A DNA stretch of 64,000 bases, taken from NCBI RefSeq assembly GCF_004345245.1, contig NZ_SLUQ01000009.1:1-64000 (forward strand), in the 5' to 3' direction. The notes below the pieces were generated by a model, which did not search any database, had not been told where the DNA came from, and saw nothing but the letters and a program-made list of their open reading frames with translations. Positions 18,643-27,231 of this stretch are shown piece by piece. The position numbers were made by a program, and so were the translations under genes. The DNA is from Rhizobium sp. BK251 (GTDB lineage: Bacteria > Pseudomonadota > Alphaproteobacteria > Rhizobiales > Rhizobiaceae). The first letter of the stretch is position 1. The number at the start of each line of letters is the position of its first letter.

Positions 18643-19527
18643 ATGTTGAATCCATTGGTAGAGGCCGTAACCCGCTACACCGATGCGCAGACCGGAGTGA
18701 GTCCGTTCGTCACGGCGGTCGACGGCCTGACGATCCTGCGGTCGAACCATGAGAGGCGCTCGAGCCATACGATCTTCAAGCCGGCTCTCTGCATCGTTGC
18801 GCAAGGCGCCAAGTGGTCGGAATTTGGCGGTTCGCGCGTCGCCTACAGGGCCGGGCAGGCGCTGATCGTCAGCATCGAGATGCCGGCATCGGGCAGTGTG
18901 GTCGAGGCCAGTCCCGAAGAGCCCTATCTCGGCATCATCGTCGAGTTCGATCTTGCCATCATGCGGGAGGTTTTCGAGGGTCTGGAGACCCCGCCGCAGG
19001 ACGGAACCGATGTGATGCGTGGCATCTTCGTGACGGATTTCGACGGGCCTCTGACGGACTGCGCGCTTCGTCTGGTGCGTCTCCTCGACACGCCGAAGGC
19101 AATCCCGCTGCTTTACCCTGTCATCATGCGCGAGATCTGCTATTGGCTCCTGACCGGTCCTCACGGCGCGGAGGTCGCGAAAATGACGATACTCGGCGGT
19201 CATGCCAGGCGGGTGATCAATGCGATCCACACCCTGCGCGATCGTTTCGCCGAGCCGATCCGCATCGAAGATCTTGCAAGAATTGCGCAGCTTAGCCCTT
19301 CGGCGTTTCACCGACAGTTCAAGGCGCTGACGTCCATGACTCCGCTGCAATATCAGAAGCAGCTTCGCCTCGTGGAAGCGCGCCGACTGATGGTGTCGAA
19401 TTCCATGAATGTCGAGACCGCGGCCTTCAAGGTGGGCTATGAGAGCCCTTCGCAGTTCAGCCGTGAATATTCACGCATGTTCGGTACGCCGCCTCGGCGG
19501 GACATAGCTTCGCTCAGGGCGGCCTAG
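18643..19527 (+). CDS. AraC-family transcriptional regulator (AraC_N type)
   Basis: 294 residues from the ATG at 18643, which has AGAGAGG seven bases upstream; an in-frame ATG at 18613 lacks one. The N-terminal AraC_N domain (FKPALCIVAQGAKW...YRAGQALIVSIEMPASG) is followed by two helix-turn-helix motifs in the last 100 residues (IEDLARIAQLSPSAFHRQFKALTSMTPLQYQKQLRL and VETAAFKVGYESPSQFSREYSRMFG). The orientation suggests it controls the divergent dehydrogenase, as seen for many AraC_N/oxidoreductase pairs. Confidence 0.92.
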   Translation: MLNPLVEAVTRYTDAQTGVSPFVTAVDGLTILRSNHERRSSHTIFKPALCIVAQGAKWSEFGGSRVAYRAGQALIVSIEMPASGSVVEASPEEPYLGIIVEFDLAIMREVFEGLETPPQDGTDVMRGIFVTDFDGPLTDCALRLVRLLDTPKAIPLLYPVIMREICYWLLTGPHGAEVAKMTILGGHARRVINAIHTLRDRFAEPIRIEDLARIAQLSPSAFHRQFKALTSMTPLQYQKQLRLVEARRLMVSNSMNVETAAFKVGYESPSQFSREYSRMFGTPPRRDIASLRAA

Positions 19528-20012
19528 ATTGGTCGGGCCAAAAGCCTGGCGCTGGCCCGGAGATTCCCGTAGCTGCGTGAGAAGCTCGTCGGCCTCTCGA
19601 AAAAGGCAAGATGACTGGTATTAACCTCGTCGTAAGCCGCACTCTCCGCTGCTAAGATCTGCCTCGCGCCGTCTCCCATGTGCTTATTCCCGGATTCAGC
19701 CCGTCAGAGGCAGTTTTGTATCCGAACTTGCAAAAACGCACTCTTGGTGCATGCGCATCTTCTATCCCCGGCGTTTGAGCGCGGTTACTAGTCATCCCAT
19801 CGATCGAGTAGACAGAAATTTCACCGAGCTCAGACGGTGCGCAAGCCGAGCTTGTCATAGGCGCCGTAGCGACCTGACACCGCTGCACGACCGACGAGGC
19901 AAGCCTCTTCGTCGACGGAGGACGGAAGGATCTATCCCGACAGTCCGGTTGACGTTTCTTACCTGTCTCGCGCCGCAGCACTGCTTTGACAATTGAACAA
20001 GGATGAAAAGTC
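19528..20012. other. Intergenic region between AraC regulator and OsmC gene
   Basis: About 485 bases with no gene that can be supported on either strand, no tRNA and no clear repeat. AAGGAT near 19999-20005 is the ribosome-binding site of the OsmC gene; its promoter must lie here. Confidence 0.45.
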
Positions 20013-20441
20013 ATGAAACGCTTTGGATCTGCCGCATGGACAGGAAGCCTGCGCGAAGGCAAGGGCTCGGTCTCGACCGAGAGCAAGGCGCTGGAGGCCT
20101 ACGCCTACAGCTTCTTCAGCCGCTATGGCGAGACGCCCGGCACGAACCCGGAAGAACTGCTCGGCGCGGCACACGCCGCATGCTTCACCATGTCCTTCGT
20201 GAGAATGCTCGGAATGGCAAATATCACTCCCGAAGATGTCGACAGCAAATCGGAAGTGACCATCGACAAGGACGGCGACGGCTTCTCGATCACTGCCGTG
20301 CACCTCAGTGTCGTCGCAAAGATACCCGGCATCGATGAAGAGACGTTCCATGCAATCGCCAAGAAGGCAAAAGCCGGCTGTCCGGTGTCGAAGCTGATGA
20401 AGGTCGATATCAGCTTCGACGCGACGCTCGTTTCGGAGTGA
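20013..20441 (+). CDS. osmC: OsmC-family peroxiredoxin
   Basis: 142 residues, the usual OsmC length. The two conserved cysteines of this thiol peroxidase family are Cys57 (AAHAACFTMSF) and Cys123 (AGCPVSKL), and the N-terminal AAWTGSLREGKG motif is present. The protein reduces organic hydroperoxides in the cytoplasm. The gene stands alone, with AAGGAT upstream. Some related Ohr proteins share the fold, but the GKGS...ELLGAAHAAC pattern favours OsmC. Confidence 0.93.
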   Translation: MKRFGSAAWTGSLREGKGSVSTESKALEAYAYSFFSRYGETPGTNPEELLGAAHAACFTMSFVRMLGMANITPEDVDSKSEVTIDKDGDGFSITAVHLSVVAKIPGIDEETFHAIAKKAKAGCPVSKLMKVDISFDATLVSE

Positions 20442-20469
20442 CGGACCTCGATCGCGGCTGCCGCCGAAG

Positions 20470-20489
20470 AGAAAGGCAGGATCCTTTCT
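20470..20489. terminator. Weak hairpin between convergent osmC and DUF2905 genes
   Basis: Seven-base arms AGAAAGG (20470-20476) and CCTTTCT (20483-20489) with a six-base loop lie between the converging genes. The stem is short and only T-rich at its 3' side, so this is a tentative bidirectional terminator. Confidence 0.35.
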
Positions 20490-20531
20490 TCCTCGACGGG
20501 CAAGTTGAGGGAGGCGAGGCGAGCGATCGTC

Positions 20532-20732
20532 TTACCGGTTAATCAGCCAGAGGATCGCCGAAAGCACGATGCTGACGAGCAGGCCGGTGGCGAGGGGAAC
20601 ATATAGCGTGAAGCCCTCGCGCTTGATGAGGATATCGCCCGGCAGCCTGCCGATACCGATCCGACCGAGCCATGGCCAGAGGATGCCGACGGCGACGATG
20701 ACAAGGCCAAGGATGATAAGCGTTCGAGACAT
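20532..20732 (-). CDS. DUF2905 family small membrane protein
   Basis: 66 residues with two hydrophobic helices (about 4-21 and 43-63) around the conserved GRLPGDI and KREGFTLYVPLATG segment that defines DUF2905. Family members are 65-75 residues, so the ATG at 20732 is preferred over an upstream ATG at 20840. The function of the family is unknown; it is a probable inner-membrane protein. Confidence 0.85.
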   Translation of the reverse strand: MSRTLIILGLVIVAVGILWPWLGRIGIGRLPGDILIKREGFTLYVPLATGLLVSIVLSAILWLINR

Positions 20733-20894
20733 TGCGCGGGCCGTGTTGAAGGCATCCTCGATCGTCCGATCATGATCGACCTTTCGGTTGATATTGCGGC
20801 GCTCGGCCCTGCGACAGGTTGCTTTCACCCGCAAACGCATCTCGGACGGGAATGTTACGGCTTCACGACAGAAATGAAAAATGACTGGAAAGCG

Positions 20895-20912
20895 CTGTTA
20901 CCTGCGTGACAT
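20895..20912 (+). promoter_or_regulatory. Pho-box-like direct repeat (CTGTTAC-N4-GTGACAT)
   Basis: Two seven-base half-sites spaced like PhoB boxes (start-to-start 11 bases) match CTGTCA(T/C) at 11 of 14 positions. Ten bases further on is TAAGAA (20923-20928), a possible -10 element, about 60 bases before the phosphoesterase start. A GAAAGCGC at 20888-20895 overlaps and recurs at 20935-20942, so a LacI-type operator is a competing reading. Assigned from short motifs only. Confidence 0.35.
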
Positions 20913-20985
20913 GCAAGGCCGGTAAGAAGCCTCCGAAAGCGCGCTCGGGAAGGTCCGGGGCCGCTTGAGACCGGAGAGCGCGCCA

Positions 20986-21816
20986 TTGAAGATCATCCAG
21001 ATCACCGACACCCATTTCAGCCCCAACAAGCCGCATTTCAACGGCAATTGGGAACCTCTGCTGACCTGGCTGGAGGCAACGGGCGCGGATCTGATCGTCC
21101 ATACGGGCGATCTCACCGTCGATGGCGCCGACAAGGACGAGGACATCACCTTTTCGATGGACCTGATGCGCCAGGTCAAGATCCCGATGCTGATCGTGCC
21201 CGGCAATCATGATGTCGGCCATCTTCCCGGTTCCGACCAGCCGGTGAATGCCGAGCGGCTCAAACGCTGGCGCTCGCTGGCCGACCAGGACCGCTGGCTG
21301 GAAGACGCGAACGGCTGGCGTCTCATCGGTCTCAATTCGCTTCTTCTCGGCCATGAGGACGAGGAGGAGGAGGCTCAGTTCGAATGGCTGCAGCGAGCGC
21401 TCGAGGCACGGGGCGGTCGCCGTATCGCGCTCTTCGCGCACAAGCCGCTGTTCGTCGACGAACCGCATGAGGGCGACACCGGTTACTGGAGCGTCCGCCC
21501 GGCGCAGCGCCGGCGGCTCTATGATCTGATTGCGGCCCATGACGTGGCGCTTTTTGCAAGCGGCCATCTCCACTGGGCCTGGCAGGGCCGCTTCGAGCGC
21601 ACCTCGCTGACCTGGGGGCCGTCGGCGGCCTTCATCATCGACAAGATGGAGCGCGAGATGCCGGGCGAAAGGCTGATCGGCGCCGTGGTCCATGAATTCG
21701 GCGGCGACGTCCAAAGCCGCATCATCGACGTTCCAGGCATGACGGCACATGTGCTCGACGACGTCGTGCACGAGGTTTATCCGCAGGCCGTCAAGAAGCG
21801 GGAAGCTGCCGAATGA
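20986..21816 (+). CDS. Calcineurin-like metallophosphoesterase (CpdA-like)
   Basis: 276 residues with a full set of metal-ligand motifs: D8-x-H10 (ITDTHFS), GD at 41-42, GNHD at 74-77, FAHKPLF and SGHLH. This marks a class III nucleotide phosphodiesterase/CpdA-type fold acting on phosphodiesters or phosphomonoesters. A TTG start at 20986 giving MKIIQITDTH is chosen because the family begins there and GGAGAG precedes it; a TTG at 20965 is possible. It overlaps the ABC ATPase by ATGA and so is translationally tied to a Ugp-like importer. This suggests it hydrolyses an imported phosphodiester rather than cAMP. Confidence 0.88.
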   Translation: MKIIQITDTHFSPNKPHFNGNWEPLLTWLEATGADLIVHTGDLTVDGADKDEDITFSMDLMRQVKIPMLIVPGNHDVGHLPGSDQPVNAERLKRWRSLADQDRWLEDANGWRLIGLNSLLLGHEDEEEEAQFEWLQRALEARGGRRIALFAHKPLFVDEPHEGDTGYWSVRPAQRRRLYDLIAAHDVALFASGHLHWAWQGRFERTSLTWGPSAAFIIDKMEREMPGERLIGAVVHEFGGDVQSRIIDVPGMTAHVLDDVVHEVYPQAVKKREAAE

Positions 21817-22976
21817 CTGCACTCTCGCTCCGGCAGATCACGAAATCCTTTGGCGGCAATGCGATCCTCAAGGGCGTGAGCCTGGATGCGGCGCCGGGCG
21901 AGTTCATCGCGCTCGTTGGTCCATCCGGCTGCGGCAAGAGCACGCTGCTGCGTATCCTGGCCGGGCTCGACCACGCCGATGGCGGCGAAATCCTGATCGA
22001 CGGAAAGGACGTCTCGGCGGTCGCCGCCGCGGAGCGCAACATCGCAATGGTCTTCCAGTCCTATGCGCTGTACCCGCACCTGACCGCTGCCCAGAACATC
22101 GCCGTGCCGCTCGCCATGCGGCGCCTGACGACGGCGCAAAGGCTGCCTTTCCTCGGTTCCGTCATGCCTGGCCAGCGCAAGATCCGCAGCGGCATCGTTC
22201 GCGACGTGCGCGAAATGGCGGTCTCGCTCAAGATCGACCACCTGCTCGACCGCAAGCCCGGGCAGATGTCGGGCGGGCAGCGCCAGCGCGTGGCGCTCGC
22301 CCGCGCCATGGTCCGCCGGCCGAGCATCTTCCTGATGGACGAGCCGCTTTCCAACCTCGACGCAAATCTTCGCGTCCATGCCCGCGGCGAAATCGTCGAG
22401 CTCCACCGCCGCGCTGGTGTGCCGACCGTTTACGTGACCCACGACCAGGCCGAGGCGCTTTCCATGGCAGACCGCGTCGCCGTGATGATCGGCGGCAGCC
22501 TGCTGCAGCTCGCAAGCCCTGAGGCCATCTACGACGACCCGCAGCATGTCGAGGTTGCCCGCTTCATCGGCCAGCCACGCATCAACCTGCTGCCGGCGCT
22601 CGCAAGGGACGGCGTCGTCACTTTCGGCAATGCCCGGCTCTCGCTGAAAAACACAGCGACCGGCGAGGTACCCGTCACCTTCGCGATACGGCCCGAATTC
22701 GTCACCCTCTCGCCGGACCGGCAGGGTCGCATTGCCGCCCATGTCGAGCGGATCGAATTCCTAGGCTCGGAAGTCATCGTCTACAGCCGCCTCGATGCCA
22801 TCGGCGAAACCATGATTGCCAAGCTGACGCCGATGGAGGCGAAGGGTATCGTCGCCGGCATGCCTGTTCGCCTCGGTTTTTCGCCCGAGCATGCCATGGT
22901 CTTTGCAGGTGGCGGCGAGCGTATGCGCGGTGTTGTCGTTCACGCCGATGCCGAAGCGGAGCGGGCGCATGGCTAG
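21813..22976 (+). CDS. ABC transporter ATPase, UgpC/MalK family
   Basis: 387 residues. Walker A GPSGCGKST lies at about 36-44, the signature is MSGGQRQRVALARA, Walker B is IFLMDEPLSNLD, and a C-terminal MalK-type regulatory (TOBE) domain starts after about 240. Between the Q loop and the signature there is an insertion of about 17 residues (around 105-122, with PFLGSVMPGQRKI) relative to ordinary UgpC. The start overlaps the phosphoesterase stop (ATGA) and the end overlaps the permease start. It serves the two permeases and binding protein downstream. Confidence 0.93.
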   Translation: MTALSLRQITKSFGGNAILKGVSLDAAPGEFIALVGPSGCGKSTLLRILAGLDHADGGEILIDGKDVSAVAAAERNIAMVFQSYALYPHLTAAQNIAVPLAMRRLTTAQRLPFLGSVMPGQRKIRSGIVRDVREMAVSLKIDHLLDRKPGQMSGGQRQRVALARAMVRRPSIFLMDEPLSNLDANLRVHARGEIVELHRRAGVPTVYVTHDQAEALSMADRVAVMIGGSLLQLASPEAIYDDPQHVEVARFIGQPRINLLPALARDGVVTFGNARLSLKNTATGEVPVTFAIRPEFVTLSPDRQGRIAAHVERIEFLGSEVIVYSRLDAIGETMIAKLTPMEAKGIVAGMPVRLGFSPEHAMVFAGGGERMRGVVVHADAEAERAHG

Positions 22977-23892
22977 CGTCGCTTCCGTTGCCATGCCGCT
23001 CGATCCGATGCAGGTGCGCCGGCGCAGCGAGGCCCGCATTGCCTGGCTGCTTGCCGCACCCGCCATCACGCTGCTCTTTCTTTTCGTCCTGCTGCCGGTC
23101 GTCGCGGTCATCTTCCTCGGCTTCACCGATTTCGAGCTCGGCTACGCCAAGTTCCGCTTCGTCGGCTTCGAGAACTATGCCCATCTGCTGACGGATCGCA
23201 CCTTCCGCAAGTCGCTGTGGAACACGACGGTCTATACCGCGATCGTGGGGCCGGTTTCGATCATTCTCGGCCTCGGCATTGCGATGCTGATCGAAGGCGA
23301 GGTGCGAGGTCGCGCCTTCTTCCGCACGGCGTATTTTCTGCCTGTCGCCTCGCTGATCGTCGCCATGGCAACGGTATGGCAGTACATGTTCCATCCGACG
23401 ATCGGGCCGATCAACGCGTTGCTCGGCCTCGTCGGATTGCCCGGCCCGAACTGGCTCGGAAGCTCCGCCACTGTCCTCTATAGCCTGTCGATCATCGGCG
23501 TGTGGCAGGCAGTCGGCTTCAACATGGTGCTCTTCCTCGCCGGACTGACGGCAATCCCCCGCGAGCTCTATGCCGCCGCCGAGGTCGACGGCGCGAAGAG
23601 CGCGCTCGACCGTTTCCTGCTCGTGACGTGGCCGATGCTCGGGCCGACGACCCTCTTCGTCATCACCATCAGCATCACGAATGCCGTGAAGGTCTTCGAG
23701 ACGGTGAAGACGCTGACCGATGGCGGGCCGAACAAGGCGTCCGAAGTCCTGCTCTTCACCATCTACCAGGAGGGCTTCGTCTATCTGCGCGTCGGCTATG
23801 CGTCGGCGATGACGGTGGTCTTCCTGCTCATCCTCGTCGTGCTGATGTTCCTGCAATACCGCGTCCTCGATCGCCGGGTGCACTACACATGA
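22969..23892 (+). CDS. ABC transporter permease, UgpA/MalF-like
   Basis: 307 residues with six predicted membrane helices starting near 28 and the EAA loop ELYAAAEVDGAKSALDRFLLVTWPML. The ATG at 22969, preceded by GGAG, lies within the end of the ATPase gene; the frame is open further upstream but that part is not permease-like. First of two permeases forming the membrane channel for a glycerol-phosphate/sugar-type substrate. Confidence 0.92.
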   Translation: MASVASVAMPLDPMQVRRRSEARIAWLLAAPAITLLFLFVLLPVVAVIFLGFTDFELGYAKFRFVGFENYAHLLTDRTFRKSLWNTTVYTAIVGPVSIILGLGIAMLIEGEVRGRAFFRTAYFLPVASLIVAMATVWQYMFHPTIGPINALLGLVGLPGPNWLGSSATVLYSLSIIGVWQAVGFNMVLFLAGLTAIPRELYAAAEVDGAKSALDRFLLVTWPMLGPTTLFVITISITNAVKVFETVKTLTDGGPNKASEVLLFTIYQEGFVYLRVGYASAMTVVFLLILVVLMFLQYRVLDRRVHYT

Positions 23893-24725
23893 GCGCGCAC
23901 GCTTTCCCCCTCGGACGGATCGTCCGGTTTGCGCTCCTCAGCCTCGGCGCGATTGTCTTCCTCGCGCCCTATGCCTTCATGATCTCGACGGCGGGCAAGG
24001 CGCAGAGCGACATCTTCACCTCGGCGCTGTCGCTGGTGCCAGAGCACTTCTACTACGTGGAGAATTTCACCAAGGCGCTGGAGAAGGTGCCGATGGGCAC
24101 GCTGCTCTGGAACGGCGTCGTCGTCTGCGGGCTGATCTTCTTCTTCCAGGTGCTCGTGGCGATCCCTTGCGCCTATGCGATGGCGAAGCTGCGCTTCCGC
24201 GCCGCCCGTGCCATGATGGTGCTGGTCATGCTCGGCCTGCTCGTGCCGATCCATGCCACCGCGCTGCCGCTCTATGTGGCCTTCGATCGTGCGGCCCTGC
24301 TCAACAGCTATACCTCGCTTGTCGCGCCCTTCACCATCTCGGTCTTCGCGATCTTCATGTTCCTGCAGTTCTTCCGCGCCATGCCGGACGATCTGATCCA
24401 TGCCGCCCGCCTCGACGGCATGTCGGAACTCGGCATCGTCGCCCGCGTCATCGTGCCGAATGCCTGGCCGGCGGTGACGGCCTTCGCGATTTTCTCCGTC
24501 GTCGCCCACTGGAACGATCTCTACTGGCCGCTGATCGTCATCAGCAAGCAGGACTACGCCACTCCGCCGCTCGGCCTCATGTACTTCCGCGCCGCGGAGG
24601 CCGGTGACGACTACGGCGCGCTGATGGCCGCGACCCTCATCATTACCCTTCCCCTCGTCGCCGCCTTCCTGCTCGCGCAGAAGCGCTTCGTCGAGGGCAT
24701 CACCATGACCGGTCTCAAAGGCTGA
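23889..24725 (+). CDS. ABC transporter permease, UgpE/MalG-like
   Basis: 278 residues, six predicted helices, EAA loop DDLIHAARLDGMSELGIVARVIVPNAWP, and the C-terminal EGITMTGLKG that is characteristic of UgpE/MalG-type permeases. Its ATG overlaps the stop of the preceding permease by four bases. It pairs with the UgpA-like subunit. Confidence 0.93.
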   Translation: MSAHAFPLGRIVRFALLSLGAIVFLAPYAFMISTAGKAQSDIFTSALSLVPEHFYYVENFTKALEKVPMGTLLWNGVVVCGLIFFFQVLVAIPCAYAMAKLRFRAARAMMVLVMLGLLVPIHATALPLYVAFDRAALLNSYTSLVAPFTISVFAIFMFLQFFRAMPDDLIHAARLDGMSELGIVARVIVPNAWPAVTAFAIFSVVAHWNDLYWPLIVISKQDYATPPLGLMYFRAAEAGDDYGALMAATLIITLPLVAAFLLAQKRFVEGITMTGLKG

Positions 24726-24750
24726 CCGGTTTCAATCAGGAGAACGAGCG

Positions 24751-26016
24751 ATGAAACATATCACCCAGCTTCTCGCCGCAGCGGCCGTCTCGATGGCCAT
24801 CGCCCTCCCGGCGCAGGCCGAGACGACGCTGACGGTCCACTATCCGATGCCGGGCTTTTTCAAGGACGTGATGGACACGATCTCGAAGAAGTTCATGGAG
24901 GAAAACCCGGACATCAAGATCCAGTTCGCCAGCCCCTCGGCGACCTACGAGGAAGGCATCCAGACCATCCTTCGCCAGGCCGGCACCAACGAGATGCCCG
25001 ATATCACCTTTATCGGCCTCAACCGCCTGCGCATGATCGACGAGCGCGACGTCGCCGTCGATCTTGGCCCCTTCGTCCAGAAGGACGGCAACATGGCCGA
25101 GCAGGGCTTCTCGGACACGATCCTCAAGCTCGCCCAGGTCAAGGGCAAGCAGATCGGCCTCGCCTTCGCGACATCCAACCCTATCATGTACTACAACGCC
25201 GACCTGGTGAAGGCTGCCGGCGGCGACCCGGACAGCCCGCCCAAGACCTGGGACGAGGTCATCGCTCTTGGCGGCAAGATCAAGGCGCTCGGCAATGGCG
25301 TCGATGGCATCGACTTCCGCTGGCAGGGCGACGACTGGATGTTCTCCGCGTTGCTCTTCGGCGCCGGCGGCAAGATGCTAAACGAGGACGAGAGCCAGGT
25401 GACCTTCAACGGTCCGGAAGGCCAGAAGGCCGTCGAGACCCTGCAGCGCATGGTAACCGAAGGCGGCATGCCGGTCTTTACCAAGCCCGCCGGCGAGCAG
25501 GCCTTTGCCGCCGGCAAGGTCGGCTTCGAATTCCAGACGACCGGCGCGTTGCGCAACACGATCAAGAATGTCGGCGACAAGTTCGACCTGCGCACCGCCA
25601 AGATCCCGCTGATCGACCCGGTCAACGGTCGCCTGCCGACCGGCGGCAATGCCGTCGTCATCCTGACGCATGACGCCGCCAAGCAGGATGCAGCCTGGAA
25701 GTTCGCCAAGTTCGCAGCCGGCCCCTATGGCGCTTCCGTCGTCGTTCCGGGCACAGGCTACGTGCCGAACAACGAGCTTGCCGCGAAGTCCCCGGAATAT
25801 CTCGGCGACTTCTACAAGCAGAACCCGCTCTTCCAGGCAGGTCTCAGCCAGATGCCGGTGATGATCCCCTGGTATGCCTTCCCCGGCACCAACGGCGTCA
25901 AGGTTACCCAGACCATCGTCGACAACCTGTCGCGCATCGTCGACCAGTCGGCCGAGCCGAAGGAAGCTCTGGACGACGCTGCCGCCGACGTCGAAGGCAT
26001 GCTGCCGCGCAGCTAA
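24751..26016 (+). CDS. Extracellular solute-binding protein, UgpB-like (family 1)
   Basis: 421 residues with a Sec signal peptide (MKHITQLLAAAAVSMAIALPAQA, too long to be lipoprotein-like and without a lipobox Cys). The mature part begins ETTLTVHYPMPG and is a cluster B binding protein like UgpB. AGGAGA lies upstream. It is the last gene of the operon, though binding proteins are often first. With a phosphoesterase at the head of the operon, a glycerophosphodiester or related phosphorylated ligand is plausible, but sugar binding is not excluded. Confidence 0.9.
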   Translation: MKHITQLLAAAAVSMAIALPAQAETTLTVHYPMPGFFKDVMDTISKKFMEENPDIKIQFASPSATYEEGIQTILRQAGTNEMPDITFIGLNRLRMIDERDVAVDLGPFVQKDGNMAEQGFSDTILKLAQVKGKQIGLAFATSNPIMYYNADLVKAAGGDPDSPPKTWDEVIALGGKIKALGNGVDGIDFRWQGDDWMFSALLFGAGGKMLNEDESQVTFNGPEGQKAVETLQRMVTEGGMPVFTKPAGEQAFAAGKVGFEFQTTGALRNTIKNVGDKFDLRTAKIPLIDPVNGRLPTGGNAVVILTHDAAKQDAAWKFAKFAAGPYGASVVVPGTGYVPNNELAAKSPEYLGDFYKQNPLFQAGLSQMPVMIPWYAFPGTNGVKVTQTIVDNLSRIVDQSAEPKEALDDAAADVEGMLPRS

Positions 26017-26040
26017 GCGATCGCCTGATGTCCCAGAATT

Positions 26041-26065
26041 GGCGGCCGCGCTCGTCGCGGCGGCC
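26041..26065. terminator. GC-rich hairpin between convergent Ugp-like operon and LacI gene
   Basis: A stem of about nine pairs with one G-G mismatch (GGC, then GCCGCG, loop CTCGT, CGCGGC, then GCC) is followed by TTGTC. It lies in the 52 bases between the two converging genes and can act on both strands. Confidence 0.55.
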
Positions 26066-26068
26066 TTG

Positions 26069-27064
26069 TCATTCGGCGTCGGCGTTGAGGTCGCGCACCG
26101 TGCCGCCCCGGCGCAGCTGGTAGGCAACATCGAGATGGCGGGCGGGAGCGGCTTTCTCGGCCATGTCGAGCAGTAGCGAAGCAGCCGTCGCTCCCATGCT
26201 GGCATCCGGCATTTCGATGGTTGTCAGCGGCGGATCCATGAGCCGGCCGATCGCGATGCCGTCGAAGCCTGCGACCGACACATCCCTTGGCACCGAACGA
26301 CCCTCGCGCCTCAGCGCGCCGATCACGCCGAAGGCAAGAAGGTCGTTGGAGGCGATGATCGCCGTCGGCGAGAGCGTGGCCATGACGGTGCTGAGGTCGA
26401 GCTGGTCGTAGCCATCGACGAAGGCGATCTGGACTGGTTCCAGCGGTTCGAGACCGCTTGCCGCCACGGCTTCGAGATAGCCGCGATGACGCGCGCAGGC
26501 GCGGTCGGAAGCGGCGAAATTGCCGGAAACGAAGAGGATGCGACTGTGACCCATGCCGATCAGGTAAGAGGTAATCTCCCGGCCCGCGCCGCGATTGTCC
26601 ACGGTGACTGCGGCGGGAAAGAAGGGCGTCGGCATGTTGTGCAGGAGCACGGTCGGGGGAAGGGAAGGGAGCAGTGCCTCGCTGGTTCGTGGATCGCAGA
26701 CCGTGAGAATGAGGCCGGTCGGGTGCTCGTTCAGGAGTGAAGCAACGGCATCGGCCTCCCGCGCCGGGTCGTAATTCGACTGGGCGATCAATACGCCATG
26801 GCCGGCGACGAGCATGCGGTTCTGGATGCTGGAGAGCGACGAGGCGAAGACCGGGTTGGTGATGCTCGGGATCAGCACCCCGACGACCGGGCGCCTGCCC
26901 ATCTTGCCTGCCACGGGCCCTGCCGTGCGATAGCCGAGTTCGGCCGCCGCCCGCCGAACCTTGCGAACCATTGCGTCGCTGACCGGTCCGTTGCGGCTGA
27001 GGACCCGGCTCGCCGTCGCGAGGGAACATCCCGCCCGTAATGCGACCTGCTGCAGCGTGGTCAT
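26069..27064 (-). CDS. LacI-family transcriptional regulator
   Basis: 331 residues from the ATG at 27064, which has AAAGAGA seven bases upstream. The N-terminal LacI helix-turn-helix begins TTLQQVALRAGCSLATASRVLSRNGPVSDAMVRKV, followed by a periplasmic-binding-like effector domain (VVGVLIPSITNPVFASSL, AIIASNDLLAFGVIGALRREG, VSVAGFDGIAIG). It is convergent with the Ugp-like operon, which it probably represses in the absence of substrate; no operator is proven. The same-strand sugar transporter operon ends 167 bases upstream. Confidence 0.92.
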   Translation of the reverse strand: MTTLQQVALRAGCSLATASRVLSRNGPVSDAMVRKVRRAAAELGYRTAGPVAGKMGRRPVVGVLIPSITNPVFASSLSSIQNRMLVAGHGVLIAQSNYDPAREADAVASLLNEHPTGLILTVCDPRTSEALLPSLPPTVLLHNMPTPFFPAAVTVDNRGAGREITSYLIGMGHSRILFVSGNFAASDRACARHRGYLEAVAASGLEPLEPVQIAFVDGYDQLDLSTVMATLSPTAIIASNDLLAFGVIGALRREGRSVPRDVSVAGFDGIAIGRLMDPPLTTIEMPDASMGATAASLLLDMAEKAAPARHLDVAYQLRRGGTVRDLNADAE

Positions 27065-27119
27065 GAACAATCTCTTTGAAGTGGCCGGCCGAAGTTCGAA
27101 ATGCTTCCGACATTCATCT

Positions 27120-27154
27120 CGGGCCAAGACATGAAAGATTTATGTCGAAGCCCG
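27120..27154. repeat. 35-base interrupted palindrome
   Basis: CGGGC (27120-27124), three bases, GACAT (27128-27132), nine bases, ATGTC (27142-27146), three bases, GCCCG (27150-27154). It lies in the gap between the end of the sugar transporter operon and the LacI gene, both on the minus strand. It could be a factor-independent terminator without a T-run or a LacI-type operator; the symmetric internal spacers favour a protein site. Confidence 0.45.
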
Positions 27155-27231
27155 AAAATGTGGCGCAGCCGCTCCATCTTTATTCATCACGGCCCAGCAA
27201 GGCTCGCTCACACCGGGCTCGGCCTCACCCT

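Noticed and set aside
20986..21816. Naming the phosphoesterase cpdA (cAMP phosphodiesterase)
   Set aside because: Motifs fit the superfamily, but the operon context points to another substrate; a gene name would overstate it.
22774..23883. Long minus-strand frame opposite the UgpA-like permease
   Set aside because: Highly charged His/Asp/Arg-rich translation typical of antisense to membrane-protein genes; the plus strand has an intact permease.
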